Shown here piece after piece: positions 28,099 to 37,577 of a DNA stretch of 64,000 nt. The position numbers were made by a program, and so were the translations under genes. Within the stretch, counting starts at the first letter, position 1. Each line of letters starts with the position of its first letter. The notes beneath the pieces are model-generated. The model saw only the letters and a list, made by a program, of their open reading frames with translations. It was not told where the DNA came from and searched no databases. The stretch comes from Sulfurovum lithotrophicum (GTDB lineage: Bacteria > Campylobacterota > Campylobacteria > Campylobacterales > Sulfurovaceae), in assembly GCF_000987835.1 (NCBI RefSeq), contig NZ_CP011308.1:1240001-1304000 (forward strand), in the 5' to 3' direction.

Positions 28099-28327
28099 AA
28101 CGATTTTTCTCCTTTTATTTTAGATTCTATGCCCTTTTTAAACACATAGACATGTTTTAATTATACATCAATTTTGTTGGTGTATAGAAACATAGTGATG
28201 CTAATACTATTTATTTTTTATCATCAATTTCTACCAGGGACTTGGATCACCGGAGATGCCCTAAAACGTTTTATAGAGGATGGCGCCTTTAAAGGTTGAA
28301 TTGGACAAATCGTTGTTGTTGAATACG

Positions 28328-29527
28328 TCAGATCTCACAATGGTCCATCTTCCTGAAGCCCTGACGGGCCCGCCACCAGAGCGGCCATTTGTAGAGGCGT
28401 TCTATGAGTTTTTTGACCAGGTAGGCGGCATATCCGTTGATGCGTATCCACCCCAGGTCTATTGTGGCGTAGCTGCCGCCAAGGGCAATGGCGATACCGT
28501 CGATCCTCAGGTCGGCCTTTTTGGGTTTTTCATCCTGTACAGTGCGCATAATGTTCAACGCTGCGGTATCGCCGCTCTGTATGGCTGTCTGCGCGGTGGG
28601 AGGAAGAGCCTTTCCCTTTCTGTCATGCAGTGCTGCCACATCGCCTGCAAAATAGACGGATGCATCTGAGGGAGAGCGCAGGTATGCATCGACAAGGAAG
28701 CGGCCTTTTTCGTTCCTGGGCAGGGAAAGAGAGGAGAGCACGGGTGCAACGACCGTACCTCCCGCGAAGATCATAAAGTCGAACCCGATCTTTGCACCGT
28801 CGCTCAGACAGACTTCGTGCTCGTGTATTGCAGTGATGCGGCATTGGGTGTGGAGATTGACACGCAGTCTCTTCAGCCGATTGGTCGCCGTAGCAATGAC
28901 AGCGGGATGCATACCGAAAAGCACCGTCTCCCTGCTGACGATAAGATGAATATGCAGGCAGGCGCAGCAGAGCGTATTGCTCCGGTAGTAGCGGTTGAAA
29001 AAGTGCTGCATGTCTGCCGCGATCTCCACGCCGGAAAGCCCTGCCCCACCGATGACGATATTGAAATTCTCTTTGGCTTTTTTATCCGACTCCAGCCGCT
29101 TGTACAGCTCATTTTCAAAGAACTGTTTCAGGCGCAAGGCACCTCTGAGGCTTTTAGGGCCGCTTGCATAATTCTCTATATCGGCGTCACTTTCAAACTT
29201 TCTGCTGACACTGCCAAGTCCGACCACGAGAGAATCGTAAGTGATTTCACTTTCTTCAAGGAGGATCCGCTTCGCTTCATTTTCGACTGCCCGTACTTCA
29301 CTCTGAACAAAAGTCACATTGTCATAATAGGCACACAAGGCATGCAGACTGACGATCGTCTCTTCAAAAGGGATGCTTCCGCTGATGAGATCGTACCCTT
29401 CGGTCTGCAGGAAATGGTACGGGTGCCTGTCGACAAGTGTGACACCAATACCCGGTTTATCCGCGAGCCTCCGCATAGCTGAAAGCCCTGCGTAACTAGC
29501 CCCCACAATGACCACATGATGCTTCAT
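28328..29527 (-). CDS. NDH-2/FAD-dependent NADH:quinone oxidoreductase-like
   Basis: 399 residues with two dinucleotide loops: VIVGASYAGLSAMRRL (5-20, FAD) and VIGGAGLSGVEIAADM (about 158-173, NADH), and the FAD-closing YFAGDVAAL (about 312). The C-terminus has a positively charged amphipathic helix that could sit on the membrane, as in type 2 NADH dehydrogenases. Its ATG shares a base with the fadJ stop (TAATG), so it belongs to the beta-oxidation operon and may re-oxidise the NADH made by fadJ. Related enzymes (sulfide:quinone reductase) lack cysteines here. Confidence 0.75.
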   Translation of the reverse strand: MKHHVVIVGASYAGLSAMRRLADKPGIGVTLVDRHPYHFLQTEGYDLISGSIPFEETIVSLHALCAYYDNVTFVQSEVRAVENEAKRILLEESEITYDSLVVGLGSVSRKFESDADIENYASGPKSLRGALRLKQFFENELYKRLESDKKAKENFNIVIGGAGLSGVEIAADMQHFFNRYYRSNTLCCACLHIHLIVSRETVLFGMHPAVIATATNRLKRLRVNLHTQCRITAIHEHEVCLSDGAKIGFDFMIFAGGTVVAPVLSSLSLPRNEKGRFLVDAYLRSPSDASVYFAGDVAALHDRKGKALPPTAQTAIQSGDTAALNIMRTVQDEKPKKADLRIDGIAIALGGSYATIDLGWIRINGYAAYLVKKLIERLYKWPLWWRARQGFRKMDHCEI

Positions 29528-31644
29528 TACCCTGCCTCACTGTAGAATGTTTGCTGCTTTTGAGCCATCTTCACAAGCAGTGCCGCGGGTTCAAAACGGC
29601 TTCCAAAGGTCTGGCTCAGGACATGAAGTCTCTCGACGATCTCTTCAATACCCTCTGCATCCGCATAACGTAAAAGACCGCCCCTGAATGCAGGGAAACC
29701 GGTTCCCAGTACCATAGCCATATCGAGATAGCGTGCAGTGGAAACCACGTTCTCTTCCAGGCATCGTGCCGCTTCGTTCACCATAATAAGGATGGCTCTG
29801 TCCAAAATGACATGATCTTCAAGCGTTATGCTTTGTGACTGAAGTCTTTTAATTTCGTCATTGACTGAATGTCTTTTACCTTTATGCACGTAGAAACCCG
29901 TACCCGTTTTCTTTCCCAGCCACTTCATCTCTGTCATTTTGGCAAGGATGCCGGAGGGTTGCATTCTCTCTCCGTAGGCATCATAGAGAATGGCTGAGAC
30001 CTTTTCGCCGATATCTATGCCCACTTCATCCGCAAGCGTGAACGGCCCCATCGGCATACCGAAGTCACTCAGTACACTGTCTATGCGTGCCACACTCTCA
30101 CCCTCTTCGAACATTTTCGCCGATTCATTGAGGTAGGGAAGCAGGATCCTGTTGACCAGGAAGCCGGCACTCTCTTTGACCTTGATGGGTGTCTTACCAA
30201 GTTTTTTTGCCAAAGCGACCACAGTAGCGATCGTCTTTGGTTTTGTTTTCTTCCCGGCAATTACTTCCACCAGCGGCATTTTTGCCACAGGGTTGAAAAA
30301 ATGCATACCTACAAAACGCCCGGGGTGTTCCGTCTCTTCTACCAGACCGCTAATAGCCAGGGAAGAGGTATTGGTAGCGATGATACACTCCTCACTTACC
30401 CTCTGTTCAAGTGCCCGGTAGATACCCTTTTTTACCCCGGCGTCTTCACTGACCGCTTCAATAATGATGTCGACCTTAGCGAACCCTTCCATCGTTGTCG
30501 TGTAGGTGACCCTGTCCATTTTCAGGCCAATCTCACGCTCGGTGAGACGCCCTCTTTTTTTAATACTTTCAAAGTTCGCTCTCATTTTGGAGAGTGCTTC
30601 CGCGATACTCTGCATTTTCCGAGCCCCAAGCCTGACAGGAATGTTATGGCTGGCAAGGGCCCACGCTATGCCTGATCCCATGGTACCCACACCCATGACA
30701 GCCGCACTCTCAATGCTGCGAGGCTTGGCCTTTGAGAAGCTCTCTTTTTTAAGTGCTTCGGAGGTGAAAAAGAGCTCTATGAGGTTTTTGGATATCTGGC
30801 CGGTCGCCAGAGGCTCGAAGGCTTCAAGCTCCACTTTCAGACCTTCCTGAAGCGGCATGGTCAGTGTCTTCTCCATGACATTGATCGTTTCGATCGGTGC
30901 GGGGTAATGCCCCTGTGTTTTTTTCAGCACTTCACTTTTTGCCATAGAGGCAATAAGTATTTTGACAGGTGTGATCGTCTCATACCATTTTATTCCCTGC
31001 CGTGTCAGGGCCACCTTCGCTTCAAGTTTGCCTGCAAGAATATCTCTGATGAACTCCTCTTTTTTGAACCCGAGATACCCGCTGGGTACGGAGGCATCGA
31101 CCAGCCCGAGTTTCAGGGCCTTGTCCCCTTTGAGTCTTTTGGAAGCGGTGATGAGTTCGATCGCTTTGGCAAAACCGACAAGTTCAGGAAGTCTCTGTGT
31201 TCCGCCAAGCCCGGGAATGATACCAAGGCCCACTTCCACCAGCCCGATACGTGTATGCGCTGCATTGGTCGCTACACGGTAAGCACAGGCCAGGGCAAGT
31301 TCCAGACCCCCGCCTAGACAGGCACCGTCTATCATGGCGACCGTAGGGAACGGCAGGTTTTCCAGACGGTTGAAAATCTCCTGCCCCTGACGCAGTTTCT
31401 CCGCAGTCTCACCCGGATCTTTGAATGCCTTGATCTCTTTGATATCCGCACCGGCGATGAAAATATCCTCTTTGGCACTCTCTACGAAGAGGGCTTTGAT
31501 ACTCCGGTCATCCTGCATCCGGACAAGATGCTGTTCCAGTTCATACAGGGCATCGAAACAGAGTACATTGAGAGAGGAATCAGGGGTGTCGAATGTAAGT
31601 GTAGCTATGCCTCTCTCATCTATGTTTAAATTAAAATATTTCAT
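29527..31644 (-). CDS. fadJ: FadJ-like enoyl-CoA hydratase / 3-hydroxyacyl-CoA dehydrogenase
   Basis: 705 residues. The N-terminal crotonase half has AGADIKEIKAF (oxyanion hole), DGACLGGGLELALAC and GLVEVGLGIIPGLGGTQRLP with the two catalytic glutamates. The dehydrogenase half has the NAD loop GVGTMGSGIAWALA (about 317-330) and the catalytic GMHFFNPV, ending in a second 3HCDH domain. It performs hydration and oxidation, the second and third steps of beta-oxidation. The start at 31644 overlaps the thiolase stop as TAATG; an upstream extension to 31692 is rejected. Length matches FadJ/FadB. Confidence 0.93.
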   Translation of the reverse strand: MKYFNLNIDERGIATLTFDTPDSSLNVLCFDALYELEQHLVRMQDDRSIKALFVESAKEDIFIAGADIKEIKAFKDPGETAEKLRQGQEIFNRLENLPFPTVAMIDGACLGGGLELALACAYRVATNAAHTRIGLVEVGLGIIPGLGGTQRLPELVGFAKAIELITASKRLKGDKALKLGLVDASVPSGYLGFKKEEFIRDILAGKLEAKVALTRQGIKWYETITPVKILIASMAKSEVLKKTQGHYPAPIETINVMEKTLTMPLQEGLKVELEAFEPLATGQISKNLIELFFTSEALKKESFSKAKPRSIESAAVMGVGTMGSGIAWALASHNIPVRLGARKMQSIAEALSKMRANFESIKKRGRLTEREIGLKMDRVTYTTTMEGFAKVDIIIEAVSEDAGVKKGIYRALEQRVSEECIIATNTSSLAISGLVEETEHPGRFVGMHFFNPVAKMPLVEVIAGKKTKPKTIATVVALAKKLGKTPIKVKESAGFLVNRILLPYLNESAKMFEEGESVARIDSVLSDFGMPMGPFTLADEVGIDIGEKVSAILYDAYGERMQPSGILAKMTEMKWLGKKTGTGFYVHKGKRHSVNDEIKRLQSQSITLEDHVILDRAILIMVNEAARCLEENVVSTARYLDMAMVLGTGFPAFRGGLLRYADAEGIEEIVERLHVLSQTFGSRFEPAALLVKMAQKQQTFYSEAG

Positions 31645-32957
31645 TATTCCACCTCCAGTAAGAGTGAAGCACCCTGCCCGCCGCCGATACACAAAGTCGC
31701 CAGCCCGCGCTGCAGGCCACGCTGTCTGAGCTCATGCAGCACAGTGATCACCAACCTTGTTCCGGTCATTCCGACTGGATGCCCCAGTGCTACGGCACCT
31801 CCGTTGACATTCAGGATATCGGGGTCAATGGCACCGACCGCTTTTCTGTCGCCAAAATGCGCTTTGGCGAACGCTTTGGAGGCAAAAGCCCTTTCACAGG
31901 CAATGACTTGAGCAGCAAAGGCTTCATTGATCTCCATGATTTCGATATCTTTCATACCTAGACCTGTCTGGGCAAAAAGTTTGTGTGTCGAAAAGACAGG
32001 GCCCAGCCCCATGCGTTTGGGTTCAAGTCCGGAGTAGGCATGGTCGCGCAGGTAGCCCAGAGGTTCAAAACCTCTTTTTTTGGCTTCACTCTCGCCCATC
32101 AGTACCACGCCCGCAGCTGCATCCGTGATCTGCGAAGAGTTACCCGCCGTCACCGTTCCGTTCTTTCGGTCGAAGAAAGGCTTCAGTCGTGCCAGTTTTT
32201 CCAATGTCTGTCCTTCGCGTATACCGTCGTCATAGTCCAGATACTTTCCGGCATACTCATCATAGACGACCGGCATACTCTCCAGCGCAAAACGGCCGTT
32301 CTCTTTGGCCTTTGCCGCTTTTTGATGGCTCAGCAGAGAAAAGAGGTCCTGTTCCTCCCTGCTGATACCGAAATCCTGCGCCAGGACTTCTGCCGTAGAA
32401 CCCATCAACAGTCCACTGACCGGATCGGTCAGCCCGGACATCAGGCCAACGATCGGCTTGAGGTAAGCCGGCCTAAAACCCATCAGGGTACGCAGTTTGT
32501 CAAAGAGAGTTTTGGATGCTGCCAGTTTGGTGAACAGTGATGTCATCTTCTTGTTATAGACCAGTGGAATATTGGACATAGACTCCACGCCGCCGCAGAC
32601 ATATACCCTGCCCTCTCCCGCATGGATCCGGGAAGCCGCCGTGGTGATGGACTCCATACCCGAGGCACAGTTTCGGTGTACGGTCAAAGCGGGGGTCGCT
32701 TCGGGAAAACCCGCACGCAGTGCGATGACCCTTGCAATATTCGCTGCATGGATGGGCTGTGCGACATTACCTATGATGACCTCATCCACCTCGTTCACAT
32801 CAACGGGAGAACGCATCATCAGTTCACGGAACAGTACCGCACCCAGCCGGTCTGCCTGCATCTTCGCAAACCGTCCGCCCGCTCTTGCCATGGGGGTACG
32901 CAGTCCTGTTATGATCGCGATACGTTCCGTTTGTGCTTTCGTTTTTTTAGTACTCAT
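31644..32957 (-). CDS. fadI: 3-ketoacyl-CoA thiolase (FadI-like)
   Basis: 437 residues with the thiolase signature: nucleophile Cys97 in VHRNCASGMESI, the GGAVALGHPVGMTG block with its His, and CIGGGQGASLLLE (catalytic Cys near the end). The length and family layout match FadI (436 in E. coli). It cleaves 3-ketoacyl-CoA to acetyl-CoA and shortened acyl-CoA. The start lies 4 bases inside the fadD stop (ATGA); the fadJ ATG shares the stop's first base. Confidence 0.93.
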   Translation of the reverse strand: MSTKKTKAQTERIAIITGLRTPMARAGGRFAKMQADRLGAVLFRELMMRSPVDVNEVDEVIIGNVAQPIHAANIARVIALRAGFPEATPALTVHRNCASGMESITTAASRIHAGEGRVYVCGGVESMSNIPLVYNKKMTSLFTKLAASKTLFDKLRTLMGFRPAYLKPIVGLMSGLTDPVSGLLMGSTAEVLAQDFGISREEQDLFSLLSHQKAAKAKENGRFALESMPVVYDEYAGKYLDYDDGIREGQTLEKLARLKPFFDRKNGTVTAGNSSQITDAAAGVVLMGESEAKKRGFEPLGYLRDHAYSGLEPKRMGLGPVFSTHKLFAQTGLGMKDIEIMEINEAFAAQVIACERAFASKAFAKAHFGDRKAVGAIDPDILNVNGGAVALGHPVGMTGTRLVITVLHELRQRGLQRGLATLCIGGGQGASLLLEVE

Positions 32958-34699
32958 AGATGATCCTTGTACATTTCGTTTATCTCATCCCGGTAACACT
33001 TCATCAGTTTTTTCTTTCCCAGTTTCATCGAAGGGGTCAAATGTCCTTCTTCTATGCTGAGAACATCGGAGATCACCCTGTATTCACGTATCTTTTCCCA
33101 GTGGTTGAGCTTTTTGTTGAGTTTGGCTATGAATCTGTCCGTCATCTTTTTGAACTTTTCGGATTCGAGCGCTTTGCGCGGTGTCTTGTTCATCTCTTTT
33201 GCCAGACGGCCCAGAAACTCATGTTCTATGAACAGCAGCGCCGCCGTATAAGGCTTCTCTTCCCCAATGACAAGCGCGTATTCGAACCATCCTTTTCCGG
33301 TGAGAGCCTGCTCTATAAAGACCGAAGAGACGAATTCTCCTGTGGAGGTTTTGAAGCGTTCGCCTTTTCTTCCGGTGATACTCACGTACCCCTCTTCGTC
33401 TATACATGCAAGGTCACCTGTATACAGCCAACCGTCCGCATCTATCGCTTTGGCGGTAGTTTCAGGGTCATTATGGTAGCCCCTCATAATACTGGGACCC
33501 CGTGCCAGCAGTTCCCCTTCGTCACTGACTTTCACTTCGACGCCAGGAAAGGCTTTGCCGCAGGTACCGACCTTGTTGTTGCCAGGATAGTTCGCACAGA
33601 TGACCGGGCTGGATTCTGTCAATCCGTATCCCTGATAGATCGGAATACCTATATTGAGATAAAATCGGTACATTGCATCTGACAGAGCAGTGCCTCCGCT
33701 TATCATCATGCGCATCCGTAATCCCATTGCCCGGCGCAGTTTTTTATAGACCAGGGTATCAAAAACCCTGTCCATCAGGGTTACTTTTGCAAATAGATCT
33801 CTATTCGTTGCACGGTGAAAGGAAAGAAACACAATACATTGTTTCAGAAAGTTTCCTTCCATGGCCTTGCGTTTCATCTTGAAAAAAACTTTCTCAAGCA
33901 GTCTCGGTACCACCGTCATGACCGTAGGGTTGACCTCTTTAAGCAGGCCACCCACATTTTTGACATCATCCACAAAATAGATACTCAGTTCACGGTAAAG
34001 GTAGAAATGCATTACCATACGCTCGAAGATGTGCGCAAGCGGCAGCAGTGACAGAGCAACATCCACCTCTCTGTTAAAATAGTAATTCTGCGCTGTAGCA
34101 TGGATCTGGCAGATGAGATTCCTGTGCGTCAGTTCTACCCCTTTGGGTGTACCGGAAGTCCCTGAGGTATAGACTATCGTTGCCAGATCATAAGGATGCA
34201 GCTGACAGATCAGTGTATTGAAAAGAGATGGCTTTTCCTTCTCTGTTTTTTTGCCATTTTCTACAAACTGGTCAAGGGTATGGTATCCGGAGACATCCGA
34301 AAGATAAATAACCTCTACACCCCCGGCTACACGGTTGATGATCTCTTCCTGTGCACTGTTTTCAATGAAAACAGTTTCTATATCGGCATCGAGTATCTGA
34401 TAATAGAGGTTTTTTGAAGAAATATTGGTAAAAAGAGGCACACCGACCGCACCACTGAGCATTAAAGCATAGTCTATCATAAGCCAGTAGGATGAAGGAG
34501 ACACCGCGATACCTATCTGTTTGCCTTGCCATCCGCTCCGATGAAAAGCCAGAGCGAGATAACGTACCGTGAGAAGGAAGTCTTTCTTGGAAATATTCCG
34601 ATAGGCATCATCGACACGGTCATGCAGAAAATTTTCCTTGGGAGGCTGCTGTTCCAGATAACGGTAAAGTTCACCAAAATGGGTAATTCGGTTCATCAT
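32954..34699 (-). CDS. fadD: long-chain-fatty-acid--CoA ligase
   Basis: 581 residues of the AMP-forming ligase family: the phosphate loop YTSGTSGTPKGVELTH (about 173-188), YQGYGLTESSPVI, and YTGDLACIDEEGYVSITGRKGERFKTSTGEF split across blocks at 430-460. This is the FAA/long-chain type. It activates free fatty acids to acyl-CoA with ATP, feeding fadE. The start has GGAG 5 bases upstream. It is the first gene of the operon fadD-fadI-fadJ-NDH2-like, and is divergent from the metallochaperone gene. Confidence 0.92.
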   Translation of the reverse strand: MMNRITHFGELYRYLEQQPPKENFLHDRVDDAYRNISKKDFLLTVRYLALAFHRSGWQGKQIGIAVSPSSYWLMIDYALMLSGAVGVPLFTNISSKNLYYQILDADIETVFIENSAQEEIINRVAGGVEVIYLSDVSGYHTLDQFVENGKKTEKEKPSLFNTLICQLHPYDLATIVYTSGTSGTPKGVELTHRNLICQIHATAQNYYFNREVDVALSLLPLAHIFERMVMHFYLYRELSIYFVDDVKNVGGLLKEVNPTVMTVVPRLLEKVFFKMKRKAMEGNFLKQCIVFLSFHRATNRDLFAKVTLMDRVFDTLVYKKLRRAMGLRMRMMISGGTALSDAMYRFYLNIGIPIYQGYGLTESSPVICANYPGNNKVGTCGKAFPGVEVKVSDEGELLARGPSIMRGYHNDPETTAKAIDADGWLYTGDLACIDEEGYVSITGRKGERFKTSTGEFVSSVFIEQALTGKGWFEYALVIGEEKPYTAALLFIEHEFLGRLAKEMNKTPRKALESEKFKKMTDRFIAKLNKKLNHWEKIREYRVISDVLSIEEGHLTPSMKLGKKKLMKCYRDEINEMYKDHL

Positions 34700-34830
34700 A
34701 GCATCTCCTTTTCAAGAAGCTCACTGTGCCAGTATAGAAAAGATGTGTGCATTTAATGTGTATCGGAACCCTACACAAATATTTCACACAAAACCATGTA
34801 TAATCGGTAAAATTCAAAAAAGGATCTCAG

Positions 34831-35361
34831 ATGTTCACTTTTAAACCGGCAAAAGAGAAAAAACCAGAGAGTTGCTGCAGTACCCGGAAGGAAGAATCCT
34901 GTGATACGGAAGCCCATAACTGTTGTACACCTCAGCCTAAAGGCAAGGTGGCCTGTCCATCCTGCGGAGAAAAAGCAAAAGGGGTTCTCGGCAAAACCCT
35001 GGAACATCTCCTTTCCAACGAAGCCAAGGCAGGCCTGAGCTGTCTGGATGGTTTTTACTACTGCAAGACACCCACCTGCAAAGTGATCTACTTCAGGGGA
35101 GAAGAGATACTGACACAGCATGACGTCTCTGTGACCGTAGGCCTCAAGGAAGGTGCCTCACCTGCCACGGTATGCTACTGCTTCGGCTGGACAAAAGAGA
35201 AGATAGAAAAAGAGCTTGAAGAGACGGGGAAAACGGATGCCCTTGCGGATATCAAAGCCAGGATGGAAGATCCCGGATGCTCCTGTGAGATACTCAACCC
35301 AAGCGGCGGGTGCTGCCTGGGGGATGTGGGCAACGCGATCAAGGAGATCGAAACCCGTTAG
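34831..35361 (+). CDS. CopZ-like iron-sulfur/metal-binding chaperone
   Basis: 176 residues with many cysteines: CCSTRKEESC, CCTPQ, CPSCG (zinc-ribbon-like), KTPTCKVIY, VCYCFGW, and a late CSCEILNPSGGCC. The middle resembles the [2Fe-2S] plus zinc-binding N-terminal domain of CopZ. Such proteins occur next to ars genes as 'putative iron-sulfur cluster-binding metallochaperones'; here it converges on arsC with a 4-base overlap of stops, supporting a role in arsenic or copper handling. Start has AAAGGA 7 bases upstream and a TATAAT box at about 34798. Confidence 0.8.
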   Translation: MFTFKPAKEKKPESCCSTRKEESCDTEAHNCCTPQPKGKVACPSCGEKAKGVLGKTLEHLLSNEAKAGLSCLDGFYYCKTPTCKVIYFRGEEILTQHDVSVTVGLKEGASPATVCYCFGWTKEKIEKELEETGKTDALADIKARMEDPGCSCEILNPSGGCCLGDVGNAIKEIETR

Positions 35362-35771
35362 CTGCAAAGTTCTTTTTTAATGATGGGAAGAAGCTCTTTT
35401 TCTATGAGGTCGTAGGTCTTGGCATACTCCTCATCAGCTTTGCCGCTTGGGTCTTCAAAACCAACATGGATCGTTTTGACCGCTTTGGGGAACATCGGGC
35501 AGGTCTCTTTGGCTGCGTCGCATACCGTCACCACAAGATCGAACGGTGTATCAAGTACCGTTTCTATGACCTTGGAGTGATACTCGTTCCTCCATTCTCC
35601 TTTGGATTCCAGAAGCGCTTTGGCATGAGGATTCACCTTCCCGCTGGCTTTGACACCCGAACTCTGTGCCTCAACGCAGTCTCCGAGTTTTGCGTTGATC
35701 ATCGCTTCAGCCATAATGGAACGGCAGCTGTTTCCTGTACAAAGTATAAGTACCTTTTTTTTATTGTTCAT
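35358..35771 (-). CDS. arsC: arsenate reductase, thioredoxin-coupled
   Basis: 137 residues of the low-molecular-weight phosphatase fold. The P-loop CTGNSCRS (Cys11, Arg17) and the redox cysteines Cys84 and Cys91 (VCDAAKETC) match the Bacillus-type, thioredoxin-linked ArsC rather than the glutaredoxin type. It reduces arsenate to arsenite in the cytosol for export by ArsB. Its ATG overlaps the arsR stop (ATGA), so expression follows arsR. Confidence 0.93.
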   Translation of the reverse strand: MNNKKKVLILCTGNSCRSIMAEAMINAKLGDCVEAQSSGVKASGKVNPHAKALLESKGEWRNEYHSKVIETVLDTPFDLVVTVCDAAKETCPMFPKAVKTIHVGFEDPSGKADEEYAKTYDLIEKELLPIIKKELCS

Positions 35772-36097
35772 ATTTTACATTCTCCTGTTTGTGATAGTTT
35801 TTGAAGCGGCGGCAGTTCGATGTCGAGATGACGGATCTCCTCGATCGCTTCGGACCTGAACCTGTCAAGCGGTGAACGGATGGAATAATACGCCCACGTC
35901 CCCTTGCGATCCACACGTAAAAAGCCTGCCTCTTTTAAGATTTTAAGATGTCGTGAGAGGCGTGACTGTATCATGTCAAGCGAGGCTTGAAGGTCACAGA
36001 CACATAATTCTCCATAGGTATCAAAAAAACGCAACAGAAGCACACGTGTTTCATCATTTAGAGCTGAAACCGTCTTTAAAAAATCTTCCATATCCAT
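35768..36097 (-). CDS. arsR: ArsR-family arsenite-responsive repressor
   Basis: 109 residues, winged helix-turn-helix. The metal site is ELCVCDL (Cys32 and Cys34), followed by the recognition helix SRLSRHLKILKEAG. Such repressors leave DNA when arsenite binds. It leads the arsR-arsC transcript and is divergent from arsB, with a palindromic operator between them. Only two of the three family cysteines are certain. Confidence 0.92.
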   Translation of the reverse strand: MDMEDFLKTVSALNDETRVLLLRFFDTYGELCVCDLQASLDMIQSRLSRHLKILKEAGFLRVDRKGTWAYYSIRSPLDRFRSEAIEEIRHLDIELPPLQKLSQTGECKI

Positions 36098-36145
36098 ACT
36101 GCCTTATTTATTTTATTCAACAGTGTAGCATAATATTTCTAATAT

Positions 36146-36161
36146 ATCAAGATATCTTGAT
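36146..36161. promoter_or_regulatory. palindromic ArsR-type operator
   Basis: ATCAAGATATCTTGAT is a perfect 16-base palindrome in the 127-base space between arsR and arsB. It fits the ArsR/SmtB operator form (ATCAA-n6-TTGAT) and is placed to repress both divergent promoters. Confidence 0.7.
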
Positions 36162-36224
36162 TTAACGTAATAATTCTGTTATACTTCACCAAAAATAATA
36201 CTTATTCAAAATAAAAGGATATTC

Positions 36225-37487
36225 ATGGCTCTTGCATTAGGCCTCTTTTTGGTCACACTACTCTTCATTATCTGGCAACCCAAAGGACTTCAGATAGGAA
36301 CAACGGCAGTGATCGGTGCTGTCGTGGCACTGCTGCTGGGTGTCGTCAGTTTCGATGACGTCATTATCGTAACCGACATCGTCTGGGATGCCACGCTTGC
36401 GTTCATCGGTATTATCCTGCTCTCCATGGTACTCGATGAGATCGGATTTTTTGAATGGGCAGCCATCAAGATGGCGAAACTCAGCGGAGGAAGCGGGAAC
36501 AAGATGTTCGTTTATATCCTTTTGCTCGGTGCCATCGTTGCAGCATTCTTCGCCAACGACGGTGCAGCGCTCATTCTCACCCCTATTCTCCTTGCAAAAA
36601 TGAAATACCTAAAAATGAAACCCCTTCCCATCTTCGCCTTTTTGATGGCGGGCGGGTTCATCGGTGACAGTGCATCCAACCCTCTGGTCATCTCCAACCT
36701 GACCAACATCGTCACCGCCGGCTACTTCGATATCGGTTTCGTGGAATATGCAAAGAATATGTTCCTGCCGAATCTCCTGAGCATCGTTGCCTCTATTGCC
36801 GTGCTATGGTTCTATTTCAGAAAAGATATTCCTTTGACCGTCGATGTCGATCAGCTTCCTGAAGCCTCTTCGGTCATCAAAAACCGGACCATGTTCAAAC
36901 TCAGCTGGTTCTTCCTTGCCTTTCTGATGGTCGGGTATTTCATCGGCGACCACTATCATCTCCCTGTCTCCGTCTTCGCCCTGGGCGGTGCACTTGTCTT
37001 TCTTGCCATTGCAAACCACCACAAGGCGACCAAGCCCATTATGACCATCAAAGCGGCACCCTGGCAGGTAGTCTGGTTCAGTATCGGGCTCTATATCGTC
37101 GTGTATGGACTCAAAAATGCTGGCCTGACAGATGAAGTGGCTGCCTGGATAGAGATGCTCAAGCACCAGGGCGAGACCACTGCGGTCATCGGTACCGGTT
37201 TTCTCTCCGCAGTCATCTCTTCGATCATGAACAATATGCCGACCATCATGATCATGGACATCGCCATTGACAAGGTGGGATATGTGGGTAACGAAGCACT
37301 GGTCTATGCCAATATCCTCGGCTCCAACCTCGGACCGAAAATGACGCCTATCGGATCGCTCGCCACCCTGCTTTGGCTGCATGTACTGGCACAAAAAGGT
37401 GTCAAAATCGGCTGGGGTGAATATATGAAAGTAGGACTGGTCATCACCCCGCCTGTTTTGCTTGTCGCACTTTTGGGATTGCTATAA
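36225..37487 (+). CDS. arsB: arsenite efflux permease (ArsB/SLC13-type)
   Basis: 420 residues with about eleven membrane helices and the ArsB-type repeats FANDGAALILTPI and GDSASNPLVISNLTN in the first half and MNNMPTIMIMDIAIDK and GSNLGPKMTPIGSLATLLW in the second. It exports arsenite using the proton gradient. Divergent from arsRC and probably controlled from the same operator. Related ion transporters (SLC13) share this fold, but the gene neighbours support arsenite. Confidence 0.9.
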   Translation: MALALGLFLVTLLFIIWQPKGLQIGTTAVIGAVVALLLGVVSFDDVIIVTDIVWDATLAFIGIILLSMVLDEIGFFEWAAIKMAKLSGGSGNKMFVYILLLGAIVAAFFANDGAALILTPILLAKMKYLKMKPLPIFAFLMAGGFIGDSASNPLVISNLTNIVTAGYFDIGFVEYAKNMFLPNLLSIVASIAVLWFYFRKDIPLTVDVDQLPEASSVIKNRTMFKLSWFFLAFLMVGYFIGDHYHLPVSVFALGGALVFLAIANHHKATKPIMTIKAAPWQVVWFSIGLYIVVYGLKNAGLTDEVAAWIEMLKHQGETTAVIGTGFLSAVISSIMNNMPTIMIMDIAIDKVGYVGNEALVYANILGSNLGPKMTPIGSLATLLWLHVLAQKGVKIGWGEYMKVGLVITPPVLLVALLGLL

Positions 37488-37577
37488 GTGTTTATATTTA
37501 TACAAATTTTAATTTAATAAGAAAAAATTTATTAAATTTATTATATCATTCTATTATAATTTTATTAAGGAAAACTA

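Noticed and set aside
28237-28299. Plus-strand tail GTWITGDALKRFIEDGAFKG before the NDH2-like gene's end
   Set aside because: Reads like protein, but is only 20 codons with no start and no recognised family; too little to call.
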